Assembly (NCBI GenBank): GCA_030842085.1
Contig: JAUUSE010000071.1
Span: forward strand, 1 to 7,370
Direction: 5' to 3'
Length of the DNA stretch: 7,370 bases
Origin: Timburyella sp030842085
Lineage (GTDB): Bacteria; Bacillota; Clostridia; Oscillospirales; Acutalibacteraceae
The notes beneath the pieces were generated by a model, which was not told the DNA's origin, ran no database searches, and saw nothing but the letters and a program-made list of their open reading frames with translations. The position numbers were made by a program, and so were the translations under genes. Shown in pieces: positions 1-6,695 of the stretch (positions are counted from its first letter, which is position 1; every line of letters begins with the position of its first letter).

Positions 1-790
1 TCACCTTTTCCTTTGGCGCAGATGCACAATTAACATATATAAGAGATATCTCTCTTGGATTTTTATATCTGAAATTGTCAAGCGCGCCACCAAGTCCGCT
101 TGAAAGATACATTTTTGACTGATTATTATACTCAAAAAGTCCGGAATCATATTTAGGAAGTACGCTGCACTCGGGAGAAAGAAGTCCGCCAAGCACCGGC
201 AGCTTGATAATACCGCCGTGTACATGTCCTGAAAGCACTAAGTCGGCGCCCCACTCCGCCAATGAGTCAAACCACGACGGCGAATGCGCCAAAACTATAT
301 TAAAAGCATTTTTATCGCATGAGCCGATACGCTTAGTTATGGATTTTACAGACGAACCATATCCCGAGGCCACAGTTGCAAGTCCATATATATTAATATC
401 ATACCCATTTATATTTATACTGTCATGCTCATCGTCCAAAAGCTTAACGCCAAGAGACGTAATCTGAGACATGACCTCGTCATAGTCTTCGCGGTTAAGC
501 CGTCTAAACCTTATTTCATGATTTCCAAGGCAAAAATACATCGGACATTCAACATTTATATTTTTCAGCAAATCTATAAACGGTATCGGGTTAACATGAT
601 TATGATTAACCATATCTCCGCTGAAAGCTATTATATCTGGCTCAAATTTGTTTATCTCTGCCGCTAAATCAATATTCTGCTGTCCAAAACAAGAATTATG
701 TAAGTCACTTATATGCGCAATTTTTAAATTTTCTATAGATTTAAGCTCATAATTTATTCCAACTCTGTTTGTTTCAAAGCCTTTATTCAT
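1..790 (-). CDS. Calcineurin-like metallophosphoesterase (YkuE/YaeI-like), 3' end beyond window
   Basis: The minus-strand frame is open from an ATG at 790 to the left edge, giving 263 residues with no stop seen. All signature motifs of a dinuclear-metal calcineurin-like phosphoesterase are present in order: SDLH (D29, H31), SGD (D59), GNHE (N90, H91), LAHSP (H169) and SGHVHGG (H189, H191), followed by the usual SSGLGG near residue 230. These residues bind two metal ions in the family, so the protein should be an active hydrolase of phosphomonoesters or phosphodiesters; the substrate cannot be read from sequence. It is closest in layout to YkuE/YaeI-type enzymes, but I see no N-terminal signal or membrane segment, so a cytoplasmic location is inferred. 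The start is supported by an AGAGGTG ribosome site at 796-802. Few residues should be missing, since the domain is nearly complete. It lies downstream of, and codirectional with, the SLOG gene. Confidence 0.93.
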   Translation of the reverse strand, partial: MNKGFETNRVGINYELKSIENLKIAHISDLHNSCFGQQNIDLAAEINKFEPDIIAFSGDMVNHNHVNPIPFIDLLKNINVECPMYFCLGNHEIRFRRLNREDYDEVMSQITSLGVKLLDDEHDSININGYDINIYGLATVASGYGSSVKSITKRIGSCDKNAFNIVLAHSPSWFDSLAEWGADLVLSGHVHGGIIKLPVLGGLLSPECSVLPKYDSGLFEYNNQSKMYLSSGLGGALDNFRYKNPREISLIYVNCASAPKEKV

Positions 791-822
791 GTTTTCACCT
801 CTGTTGCCAGCACAAGGCCCAG

Positions 823-900
823 TTAAATATATCTTATAAAAAATATTGCAGCAAGCATTGAAGTATACTTAAAAGCTCCACTTTTATCATTCTCTGCCAT
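823..900 (-). CDS. Possible 25-residue small ORF upstream of the phosphoesterase
   Basis: An ATG at 900 opens a 25-codon frame ending in TAA, 32 bases before the phosphoesterase start. The peptide is polar at first (MAENDKSGAFKY) and then hydrophobic (LAAIFFIRYI), as in a tiny membrane peptide or a leader. Against it, the ribosome site is poor: AAGG sits only one base from the ATG. A TATAAT hexamer at 909-914 on this strand could start a transcript just ahead of it, but no good -35 box stands at the right distance. It may be a small gene, a leader, or chance. Confidence 0.2.
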   Translation of the reverse strand: MAENDKSGAFKYTSMLAAIFFIRYI

Positions 901-948
901 GCCTTGGTATTATAAAGTCCGGCATACTATTTATATTATAAAATTATC

Positions 949-1431
949 TCAAACATAAGCTTCATTGGCCAAGTTGACAACTTTTACACCCTTTTCGTTT
1001 GCATATTTTACTGTGTAGTATGTCCCGCCACTGCTTTTTGTCAGATAAGCTACGACTATGTCGGAATTATCGACCATGTATCTGTCGCGCTTAAGCATAG
1101 CGCCTCTTTGATTAAATTGAGATACATATACAACCCTATCGGCTATATCAAGTATGGCGCTGTAAGCTATTGCCTCAGATTCATCCCAAAAAACCGTCTG
1201 GTCCCGGCACGGCAAAGCACATATAAGTTGTACGTCGCTGTATTTGCTTCTTAGAGCTATTACCTGACGCGCCGCAAGCATATCAAAGCCCTTTGCCATA
1301 CCGGATATAAAATTCACCGTACCGTTTTTATACAATTTCAAAATTTCATCATAAATTTTGTTAAGCACCATCTCTTTATCGCTTATTTCCCTGTGTCCGG
1401 TAAAGCAGCATGTTTTATATATAGACGGCAT
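949..1431 (-). CDS. SLOG-family protein, DUF1273/YpsA-like
   Basis: This 160-residue protein has the Rossmann-like SLOG layout. Near the N-terminus CFTGHRE (residues 9-15) follows the first strand. SGMAKGFDMLAAR (43-55) is the glycine-rich loop and helix that bind ligand in the superfamily. CALPCRDQ (71-78) and W82 follow, then RDRYMVDNSDIVVAYL (115-130) and a SSGGTYYTVKYA segment (133-144). Length and motifs fit the DUF1273/YpsA family. In Bacillus and Staphylococcus, YpsA affects cell division; other SLOG proteins sense or process nucleotide-derived ligands. The exact role here is unknown. The start has a GGAG site at 1440-1443, eight bases upstream. It is divergent from tspO and codirectional with the phosphoesterase 158 bp downstream, so cotranscription is possible but not shown. 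Confidence 0.9.
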   Translation of the reverse strand: MPSIYKTCCFTGHREISDKEMVLNKIYDEILKLYKNGTVNFISGMAKGFDMLAARQVIALRSKYSDVQLICALPCRDQTVFWDESEAIAYSAILDIADRVVYVSQFNQRGAMLKRDRYMVDNSDIVVAYLTKSSGGTYYTVKYANEKGVKVVNLANEAYV

Positions 1432-1542
1432 ATAATCAACTCCGTTGCTTCAGCATATAAAAATCAGGATAGTCGGCTGATAATAAAATTTTAAAAACAG
1501 CACATAAAAATAAATAAAAAGCAAAAAAGGACACGCAGAGAG

Positions 1543-1571
1543 TTATTTTCATAAAAATATGTTAATAATAT
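1543..1571 (+). promoter_or_regulatory. Weak candidate promoter for tspO
   Basis: TTATTT (1543-1548) and TAATAT (1566-1571) are 17 bases apart and lie upstream of the tspO ribosome site. The -35 match to the sigma-A consensus is poor and the whole spacer is AT-rich, so this is only the best candidate in the divergent intergenic region 1432-1604. Confidence 0.25.
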
Positions 1572-1604
1572 AAGACAAAGACATTTTTAAAGGAGATTTT
1601 CCTT

Positions 1605-2081
1605 ATGAATAAAACGATAAACCTCAAAAGACTTCTTATATGCCTTGTAATTCCCATAGGGCTTGGCATATTATCATCCCTAATATCCGGCAACATGGGC
1701 GGAGTATACCCAACCCTCAATCGGCCGCCGCTCTCACCACCGGCATGGATTTTCCCGGTAGTCTGGAGCATTCTGTATATTCTAATGGGAATTTCAGCAT
1801 ATATAGTCTCAGATACTCGAGGCATGCACTCATCAAAAGAGCAAGCAATGAAAATATATTATGCTCAGCTTATTATAAACGTATTATGGCCGATAATATT
1901 CTTCCGATTCCGACAGTTTACCATAGCTGCAATAATGCTCGGCGCGCTTATTGTTGCGGTAATTGCTACAATAATTAAATTTAAAAAGATAAACAACACC
2001 GCCGCACTTCTGCTTGTTCCCTATCTTATATGGATATTATTTGCATTATATCTCAATATAGGTGTTGCCGTCCTTATTTAG
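1605..2081 (+). CDS. tspO: TspO/MBR family tryptophan-rich membrane protein
   Basis: This 158-residue protein has the length and five hydrophobic segments of TspO, at about residues 8-28, 46-69, 84-102, 106-125 and 134-156. Family hallmarks are clear: YPTLNRPPLSPPAWIFPVVW (35-54), then SILYILMG (55-62), NVLWPIIFF (92-100) and PYLIWILFALYLN (139-151). In the third motif a Pro (P96) stands where Ser is common. TspO proteins bind porphyrins and other tetrapyrroles, and in several bacteria influence tetrapyrrole levels or stress responses. The role in this organism is not shown by its neighbours, none of which is a heme or cobalamin gene. The ATG is chosen by an AAAGGAG site at 1589-1595, nine bases upstream. 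The gene appears monocistronic: it is divergent from the SLOG gene and ends before a strong bidirectional terminator. Confidence 0.95.
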   Translation: MNKTINLKRLLICLVIPIGLGILSSLISGNMGGVYPTLNRPPLSPPAWIFPVVWSILYILMGISAYIVSDTRGMHSSKEQAMKIYYAQLIINVLWPIIFFRFRQFTIAAIMLGALIVAVIATIIKFKKINNTAALLLVPYLIWILFALYLNIGVAVLI

Positions 2082-2451
2082 CCTGTTCAAAGCCGTTAAA
2101 CAAATTTTACGTTTCTTTAATCCTATCAGATACAGCAAAATAAATCAAGCTTAAAACTTAACTATAATAAGTGACGATTATGCATTAACTAATTATGTAT
2201 TTATATTGCCCTAAGCATATTTTTATAAAAAGAACCGCCAAAGCTTTGGTGGTTCTTTTTATGTCTTTTATTTTCTTAAGAATTAGAACATGACGCATAT
2301 AAAATAAATTTTTAAAATTTTACTTTTTTAAATCTGTGACAAAAAGCCTCATATAATTGCAGCAATATCTTTCTAAAGCATGCTAAGCTGTGTTTATAAA
2401 AGCGACTTTATAAAGTTAGGTCTTATAATTTTCTCCGCATTTAATATATAA
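2082..2451. other. Convergent intergenic region, 370 bp
   Basis: This AT-rich spacer lies between the 3' ends of tspO and the ydbT-like gene. Apart from the palindromic terminator at 2225-2262 I see no gene, RNA or repeat family in it. Confidence 0.7.
2225..2262. terminator. Bidirectional intrinsic terminator (38-bp palindrome)
   Basis: Two 19-base arms (2225-2243 and 2244-2262) are complementary except for one G-T pair. The GC-rich core is GAACCGCC pairing with GGTGGTTC. The palindrome begins ATAAAAAG and ends CTTTTTAT, so either strand's transcript gets a stem followed by a run of U. It lies between convergent genes and should stop transcription of tspO on one side and ydbT-like on the other. 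Confidence 0.88.
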
Positions 2452-3918
2452 TCAGGTCTCATTTTTTAAAAGTGCTGCAGCGTCGTGATAACGTAAAGCT
2501 TTAATCTTACAGTTTATCCTTTCTCCCGAATAAATATATACCTTTACAGAGCATAGACGGCTTTTTATCTCAAACGGCGACTGTGTTATTTTTATAAACG
2601 ATATATTGTCTGTGCTAACCATCGCCATTATGTTACATGAGTATTTTGTCGTCCTGAAAGATATTGTCTTAGATGAACTTTTGTCAAAATGTATGCCGGA
2701 ATTTTTCGATGCAAAATATCCTGAGAGCAGCCATATAACTATTATCCCCAACAATATCAGAATAACAAAAAACAAATCCTCATTGTGAATTCCGACAAAC
2801 AGCGACAGCACACCGGCGGCTATTGGAAGCAAAATTATGCATATAATCTGCGGCAAAATAAATTTATGTTCCTTACCTTTGCTTGGTATAAGCGAGGGCG
2901 AAGTATACTGCATATTCGTAAGTAAGCTGTTAATAAAGCCAAATGTTTTGTCTCTGCCGGTCGCCGGCAGCAAGACTGACAGCTCACTTTTGGAACTTCC
3001 ATAGCCTGCAGCGTATATTCTTGTAATATCGTGCCGCAGCAGGCTCATAAGCGGACGTCGAATTATAAAAGCTGCAGCTGTGCAGCTTTCTTTCAGCCTT
3101 ATCTCTTTTTTTGAAATAAGCCCGCAGCTTATATAAATAAAGGCGCCATTTGGGCATTCGTTTCTGCTTACATAAAAGTTAGAATATTTAAAAAGCGTAT
3201 AAGAAAAAGAAAATATAAACCCTGCCGCCGCCAATGCCGCTATAACTCCAATCGCCCTCGGCAAAATAAAATCAAGCAGAGATACCGTATTATTTATACT
3301 TTCATACAGCTTATCGGCTATATTTTCCTCCGTAATCTGCGAAACATAATTAATAACGGAAAACATAAGCGCAGAGCCGGTAATAACTGACGTGGCCGAT
3401 AAAGCCATTATACATATTTTTTCTGGACTGAATAAAAATTCTGATGTACTCTTCCCCTCTCTAAATACCATATTAACAAGAAAGTTATAATCATCTTTTG
3501 ACATAATGATTTCAAAGTCGGACTTTTTCCTCTTCCCTGCCTCAGTATCTATTTTGACGTAAACCGCCTTTAATAAGTGCAGCAAAATACCTGAATAAGC
3601 CGTAATGTTGGATATTTTATCTAGATTTATCATATTTTCTTTCATGAAAAAAAGTCCCTGTCTTGTCCTTATATGCGTTTTTAATGCATAAATTCTGCAA
3701 CGCAGCAGCTTTAGAATGGATATTATAACTATTAACGCCATAAAAAACAAATACCACACAGAATCTTCTTTAAGGCTTCCCGATGCAAAAAATGAGGCTA
3801 TGCTTTTAAGCGATGGTATTATAAGCAGGAAAATATATCTTGAAAGAAAATGCATTATCATAATCGGATGTGATTTTATTGTTTTTTTTGATATACTGGC
3901 ATCTGTTTTATGCTCCAT
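2452..3918 (-). CDS. ydbT: YdbT-like membrane protein with three bacterial PH (bPH_2/DUF304) domains
   Basis: With the start at 3918 the protein has 488 residues, close to B. subtilis YdbT (about 490). The frame stays open to an ATG at 3972, but the 3918 ATG has a GGAG site at 3927-3930, eight bases away, and a typical polar N-terminus (MEHKTDASISKK). Hydrophobic pairs alternate with soluble domains: segments near residues 18-40 and 52-71, PH-like domain about 73-150, segments near 166-192 and 214-246, PH-like about 247-335, segments near 354-376 and 381-402, PH-like about 405-485. This 2+1 repeat is the YdbT architecture. The second domain carries SCGLISKKEIRLKESC, typical of the strand after the membrane pair. 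In Bacillus the YdbS/YdbT pair is linked to resistance to antimicrobial compounds, but the molecular role is uncertain. The YdbS-like partner is upstream on the same strand, separated by an unusual gap. Confidence 0.85.
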   Translation of the reverse strand: MEHKTDASISKKTIKSHPIMIMHFLSRYIFLLIIPSLKSIASFFASGSLKEDSVWYLFFMALIVIISILKLLRCRIYALKTHIRTRQGLFFMKENMINLDKISNITAYSGILLHLLKAVYVKIDTEAGKRKKSDFEIIMSKDDYNFLVNMVFREGKSTSEFLFSPEKICIMALSATSVITGSALMFSVINYVSQITEENIADKLYESINNTVSLLDFILPRAIGVIAALAAAGFIFSFSYTLFKYSNFYVSRNECPNGAFIYISCGLISKKEIRLKESCTAAAFIIRRPLMSLLRHDITRIYAAGYGSSKSELSVLLPATGRDKTFGFINSLLTNMQYTSPSLIPSKGKEHKFILPQIICIILLPIAAGVLSLFVGIHNEDLFFVILILLGIIVIWLLSGYFASKNSGIHFDKSSSKTISFRTTKYSCNIMAMVSTDNISFIKITQSPFEIKSRLCSVKVYIYSGERINCKIKALRYHDAAALLKNET

Positions 3919-3937
3919 TTCTCTTTCTCCGTAAAAA

Positions 3938-3977
3938 GCGTAAAATTGTTGGTGAATATTTTTTCCAAACAATTGTA
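3938..3977. repeat. Imperfect 40-bp direct repeat, copy 1
   Basis: This copy starts GCGTAAAATTGTTGGTGAA and ends CAAACAATTGTA. It matches the copy at 4006 at 29 of 40 positions without gaps. It lies 20-59 bases upstream of the ydbT-like start codon and overlaps the candidate -10 box, so it could be an operator or part of the leader. Confidence 0.5.
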
Positions 3978-4000
3978 TTTTTATTCGTAATATGGCACAA
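3972..4000 (-). promoter_or_regulatory. Candidate sigma-A promoter for ydbT-like gene
   Basis: Read on the minus strand, TTGTGC (3995-4000) and TACAAT (3972-3977) are separated by exactly 17 bases, a good sigma-A-type pair. Transcription would begin near 3965, leaving a leader of about 45 bases with the GGAG site. This would let ydbT be expressed apart from the ydbS-like gene. Confidence 0.5.
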
Positions 4001-4117
4001 CAAAAGAGTAAAATCGTTCGTGAAATATTTCCTCAAACACTTGTTAATCCGGTTTCAGTGTGTGATAATAAAGAAAGTTATGTCGAATTTTGTCAGAGAT
4101 TGCTCGCCGCTTACTAA
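3992..4117 (+). CDS. Possible 41-residue small ORF or gene remnant
   Basis: An ATG at 3992 opens 41 codons to a TAA. The peptide is more protein-like than the AT-rich surroundings predict, for example KIVREIFPQTLVNPVSVCDN and FCQRLLAAY. There is no Shine-Dalgarno sequence, and the ATG lies inside the candidate promoter of the opposite strand. Its residues 7-18 (KIVREIFPQTLV) resemble the plus-strand translation of repeat copy 1 (KIVGEYFFQTIV, 8 of 12 identical). A decayed duplicated coding fragment is therefore possible. I do not recognise the family. Confidence 0.2.
   Translation: MAQQKSKIVREIFPQTLVNPVSVCDNKESYVEFCQRLLAAY
4006..4046. repeat. Imperfect 40-bp direct repeat, copy 2
   Basis: This copy starts GAGTAAAATCGTTCGTGAA and ends CAAACACTTGTTA. 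It begins 68 bases from the start of copy 1 and lies just upstream of the candidate -35 box of the ydbT-like gene, so the two copies flank that promoter. Confidence 0.5.
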
Positions 4118-4372
4118 TTCATTTAAGATTATATGCATACACGCATATCTTAGATATATAATCCCGTTTGTGTTAAGTATTATAAAGCATAAGCAAATAT
4201 CTTGCTGTTATAATCGCATAAAAAATATTTATCATAATTTTAGGATTTTCCAAGTGATGAAAAATCAAGGCGTAAACGCTCTGCTCTATTCAGCGTATCT
4301 GATTAAACAATTTAATGCGTATAACTTTTAATCTTGCTTGCCTCATGTTAGCACTGAAATGCAGTAAAAATT

Positions 4373-4792
4373 TTATATCAGCAGCATGAGTTCTTCAGAC
4401 TTTTCATAACTTACCAGCGGGATAAAAAAAGTGCTGCCGGCACTGCTGAGCCTTATGCTGCAAACTCCGAACAGAGCAGCAAGCGGCGATTTTATACGGC
4501 TTACATATATAATCTTTTCGCGTCTTATTATTCTGTCGTGTTTATAAATTATTCCCCCGGAAATAATTATCTTTTCCTCTGATATTTCTATGCGCTTCTT
4601 TTTTATAAATGTCGGAATAGCGAAAAATATGAGAACAAGCGTTAAGATTGCAATCAGCAGGAGCATAATTACGCCAACCGTTATGCTGAAAGCAATAATT
4701 ATTCCGGCAAATAGAGAAAGCAGAAGCGCAATTAAAATAGTCCATATATTCAGTACGTATGCAGCTTTATTCGCCGGACGATATTCTTTCAT
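4373..4792 (-). CDS. ydbS: YdbS-like membrane protein with one bacterial PH (bPH_2) domain
   Basis: From the ATG at 4792 the product has 139 residues, a little shorter than B. subtilis YdbS (about 159). The open frame extends to 4882, but the 4792 ATG has a GAGGA site at 4800-4804 with seven-base spacing and the added residues look non-coding. Two membrane segments at about residues 15-38 and 40-64 are followed by KKKR and then one PH-like domain to the C-terminus. Typical features of the domain are ISEEKIIISGGIIYKHDRII, the strand with SRIKSPLAALFGVCSIRLSS, and FFIPLVSYEKSEEL near the end. YdbS and YdbT homologues are usually encoded together and are thought to act together at the membrane; the biochemical role is not established. 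Here the partner gene begins 454 bp downstream rather than directly after. Confidence 0.8.
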   Translation of the reverse strand: MKEYRPANKAAYVLNIWTILIALLLSLFAGIIIAFSITVGVIMLLLIAILTLVLIFFAIPTFIKKKRIEISEEKIIISGGIIYKHDRIIRREKIIYVSRIKSPLAALFGVCSIRLSSAGSTFFIPLVSYEKSEELMLLI

Positions 4793-4828
4793 TTTATCTT
4801 CCTCGTTTTTAATGTTATTTTCCTCAAA

Positions 4829-4858
4829 AGTATAGAAAATATGTGTCTTAATTTTCCA
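4829..4858 (-). promoter_or_regulatory. Weak candidate promoter for ydbS-like gene
   Basis: On the minus strand TGGAAA (4853-4858) and TATACT (4829-4834) are 18 bases apart, with the ydbS ribosome site about 25 bases further on. The -10 is fair and the -35 only partial. No equally good promoter was seen for the divergent plus-strand gene at 4925. Confidence 0.35.
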
Positions 4859-4924
4859 GCTCTTATATGGTTTAAATGGCAAATAATATATTTGTAATTT
4901 AAATAATAAGACAGGAGAATGGTT

Positions 4925-5323
4925 ATGACATATGAAGTAAATGTATCAGCAGAATTTGAAAACAGGGATTTGGCCGAGCGCGCCTGCAGGCTTATAAGAG
5001 ATCAGATACCGGGCGTGCACAGCATAACGATTTACGTTGGCAGGAAGCAGAACAAAGCATACGGCTATGAATATCCGGCTGCAAAAAATATGGACGACGC
5101 CGGCAAGCAGACAATAGGCTTAATAGACAATAATCGCTTTAACGGAATACCTGCTATAAATGACTTCCATGACGATTATCTTAATCCTTCAAGGACAGAG
5201 CCGGAGCTTCGCCGCGCCGCTTATGTCAGTGTGCGTGCGCCGCTTGAGTGCCGACATAGTCTTACATCGCTTATGACCTGCTGTCACGGACTTAAGGTTA
5301 CCGTTGTAAAGCAGCCTAAATAA
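4925..5323 (+). CDS. Hypothetical protein, 132 residues, two alpha/beta halves
   Basis: I do not recognise this family. An ATG at 4919 is in frame but sits one base from the AGGAG site (4913-4917), so the ATG at 4925, seven bases from that site, is the better start. The N-terminal part reads as strand-helix-strand: TYEVNVSAEF (2-11), DLAERACRLIRDQI (15-28), SITIYVGRK (33-41). A polar, Asn/Asp-rich middle (about 43-95) looks flexible. The C-terminal part repeats the pattern: AAYVSVRAP (98-106), HSLTSLMTCC (111-120), LKVTVVKQ (123-130). A small ferredoxin-like or ACT-like fold is a guess from this pattern only. Three Cys (109, 119, 120) lie close together near the end. No signal peptide or membrane segment is seen. 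It is divergent from the ydbS-like gene and followed by a hairpin overlapping its stop codon. Confidence 0.8.
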   Translation: MTYEVNVSAEFENRDLAERACRLIRDQIPGVHSITIYVGRKQNKAYGYEYPAAKNMDDAGKQTIGLIDNNRFNGIPAINDFHDDYLNPSRTEPELRRAAYVSVRAPLECRHSLTSLMTCCHGLKVTVVKQPK

Positions 5324-5346
5324 GGAATTTATCCTTATATTAGGCT
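5313..5346 (+). terminator. Hairpin overlapping the stop codon of the 4925 gene
   Basis: AGCCTAA (5313-5319) pairs with TTAGGCT (5340-5346) and ATAAGGA (5320-5326) with TCCTTAT (5332-5338). This gives a 14-bp stem with one bulged A and a five-base loop. The stop codon is inside the stem. The nearest strong U-run is about 15 bases beyond the stem, so it may be a weak terminator or a 3'-end stabilising structure. Confidence 0.5.
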
Positions 5347-5524
5347 ATTTATAATAAATTATTTTTTGCTATGTATTTTTAATACCTGCATCTAAAATAA
5401 AATATTATCAGTAATTAATAAAAAGAGTAATATATCACCCTTTAATTATCATATTAATTTATCGGACATTAAAAGTCCGGGCTTTAACTATAAACGCTGT
5501 TTACCGGCGGAGTGGAGGTTTAAA

Positions 5525-6451
5525 ATGAACACATATTATCCCGAGGGGTGGCTGCTTGACAGCGAAGAAAACAATAACGCAATGAAAAGCGAGCAATCGC
5601 TTCAAGAATGTATTGCAAAAAAGCAAATACTTGAAGCAAGGGCAACCCTTTGCGACTCAGCACACAATCTGCACGTTAACCTTGGATGCATGAAAGGCAT
5701 AATACCGCGCGAAGAGGGCGCCGTAGGCATCAAAGAAGGCACTGTGAGAGATATTGCGCTAATAGCGCGAGTAAATAAGCCAGTTTGCTTCACTGTGCAG
5801 TCCATAGAGAAAGATAACGACGGCTCAAGCTATGCCCTTTTATCAAGACGTCAGGCGCAGGAATTGTGCAGCAAGGAATATATATCGAGTCTATTACCTG
5901 GCGATATTATTAACGCGCGGGTTACGCATCTTGAGCCTTTCGGCGCTTTCTGCGACATTGGCTGCGGAATAATCTCACTTATTCCAATAGACATGATATC
6001 TGTATCTCGAATATCGCATCCGCGCGACAGGTTCGCTCCGGGATACGATATAAAGACCGTTGTTAAATCTGTCGACACCGACGGACGTATTTCTCTGTCG
6101 CACAAAGAGCTGCTTGGCACATGGGAGGAAAACGCTGCGGCATTTGAGCAGGGTCAGACAGTATCAGGAATAATTCGCTCAGTGGAGGACTATGGAGTAT
6201 TTGTTGAGCTTACTCCTAACTTGGCTGGGCTGGCGGAGCCGCATGAAAATGTCTATGCAGGACAGCAGGCGAGCGTATATATCAAAAGCCTTATACCTGA
6301 AAAGATGAAAGTTAAACTTATAATTGTTGATTCGTTTGACGCCGATTACAGCCCTGCCGAACTTAAGTATTTCCTTACCGAAGGGCACATTGACAAGTGG
6401 GTATACAGTCCCAAAAGCTGCGACAAAGTAACCGAAACTATATTTGAATAA
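5525..6451 (+). CDS. S1-domain RNA-binding protein (three S1-like domains)
   Basis: This 308-residue protein starts after a strong GGAGG site (5514-5518), six bases from the ATG. A short lead (YYPEGWLL) and a helix-like stretch precede a divergent first S1-like domain at about residues 34-110 (ILEARATLCDSAHNLHVNLG, then GIIPREE). The second domain, about 125-195, is classical: GDIINARVTHLEPFGAFCDI, a central loop, then SVDTDGRISLSHKELLG. The third, about 209-268, has GQTVSGIIRSVEDYGVFVEL and AGLAEPHE but lacks the usual ISLS ending. S1 domains are OB folds that bind single-stranded RNA. Ribosomal protein S1 has four to six, so this shorter protein is a relative and not a full S1; databases often name such proteins 30S ribosomal protein S1. 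It may act in translation initiation or RNA turnover. It has about 200 bp of its own upstream region and seems to be transcribed alone. Confidence 0.85.
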   Translation: MNTYYPEGWLLDSEENNNAMKSEQSLQECIAKKQILEARATLCDSAHNLHVNLGCMKGIIPREEGAVGIKEGTVRDIALIARVNKPVCFTVQSIEKDNDGSSYALLSRRQAQELCSKEYISSLLPGDIINARVTHLEPFGAFCDIGCGIISLIPIDMISVSRISHPRDRFAPGYDIKTVVKSVDTDGRISLSHKELLGTWEENAAAFEQGQTVSGIIRSVEDYGVFVELTPNLAGLAEPHENVYAGQQASVYIKSLIPEKMKVKLIIVDSFDADYSPAELKYFLTEGHIDKWVYSPKSCDKVTETIFE

Positions 6452-6603
6452 TATACTTTAATGAAAGGCTCTTTTAAATAAGGCGTATAATTTGCGGCTT
6501 CATAATCGTCTTAATGCTTTTAGTCTCTTATGATACAGCATTTGTTACATATAAAACCTTATAATGCCTATTTTCAAATATATTTATTACCGTAGTTAAA
6601 ATT

Positions 6604-6632
6604 TTTGAGGAGCTGCAAAACAGCTCCTCAAA
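6604..6632. terminator. Perfect 12-bp hairpin between convergent genes
   Basis: TTTGAGGAGCTG (6604-6615) pairs perfectly with CAGCTCCTCAAA (6621-6632) around a CAAAA loop. It sits between the 3' ends of the S1-domain gene and the cysteine-rich gene. Neither strand has a U-run directly after the stem; on the minus strand AAAAATTTT follows. It is probably a terminator or 3'-end structure for the cysteine-rich gene and perhaps for both genes. Confidence 0.55.
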
Positions 6633-6695
6633 TTCACTTTAACATCTTTGAGTATAATTAATGTCAAAGAGCTTTATTCTTCTATATAAACCTGA

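Larger units (their letters stand above)
3919..4372. other. Long gap between ydbS-like and ydbT-like genes, 454 bp
   Basis: This AT-rich stretch separates two genes that are usually adjacent or overlapping. On the minus strand all frames are broken, so it is not part of either gene. It holds a candidate minus-strand promoter (3972-4000), two imperfect 40-bp direct repeats (3938-3977 and 4006-4046) and a 41-codon plus-strand frame (3992-4117). A longer plus-strand frame through the region (3870-4331) overlaps the ydbT start in antisense, has no ribosome site and reads like chance. I see no clear RNA gene or mobile element. Confidence 0.6.

Noticed and set aside
3919..3972. Longer ydbT-like start at 3972
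   Set aside because: No ribosome site precedes it and it overlaps the candidate promoter; the ATG at 3918 has a well-placed GGAG.
3870..4331. A 153-residue plus-strand frame across the ydbS/ydbT gap
   Set aside because: It overlaps the start of the ydbT-like gene in antisense, has no ribosome site, and its Phe/Ile/Lys/Tyr-heavy make-up is what AT-rich non-coding DNA gives.
4793..4882. Longer ydbS-like start at 4882
   Set aside because: The extra 30 residues are not like family N-termini, and a GAGGA site at the right spacing favours the ATG at 4792.
5463..5479. CGGAC/GTCCG inverted repeat upstream of the S1-domain gene
   Set aside because: Only five base pairs with a seven-base loop, no U-run and no known motif; too weak to call a riboswitch, operator or terminator.
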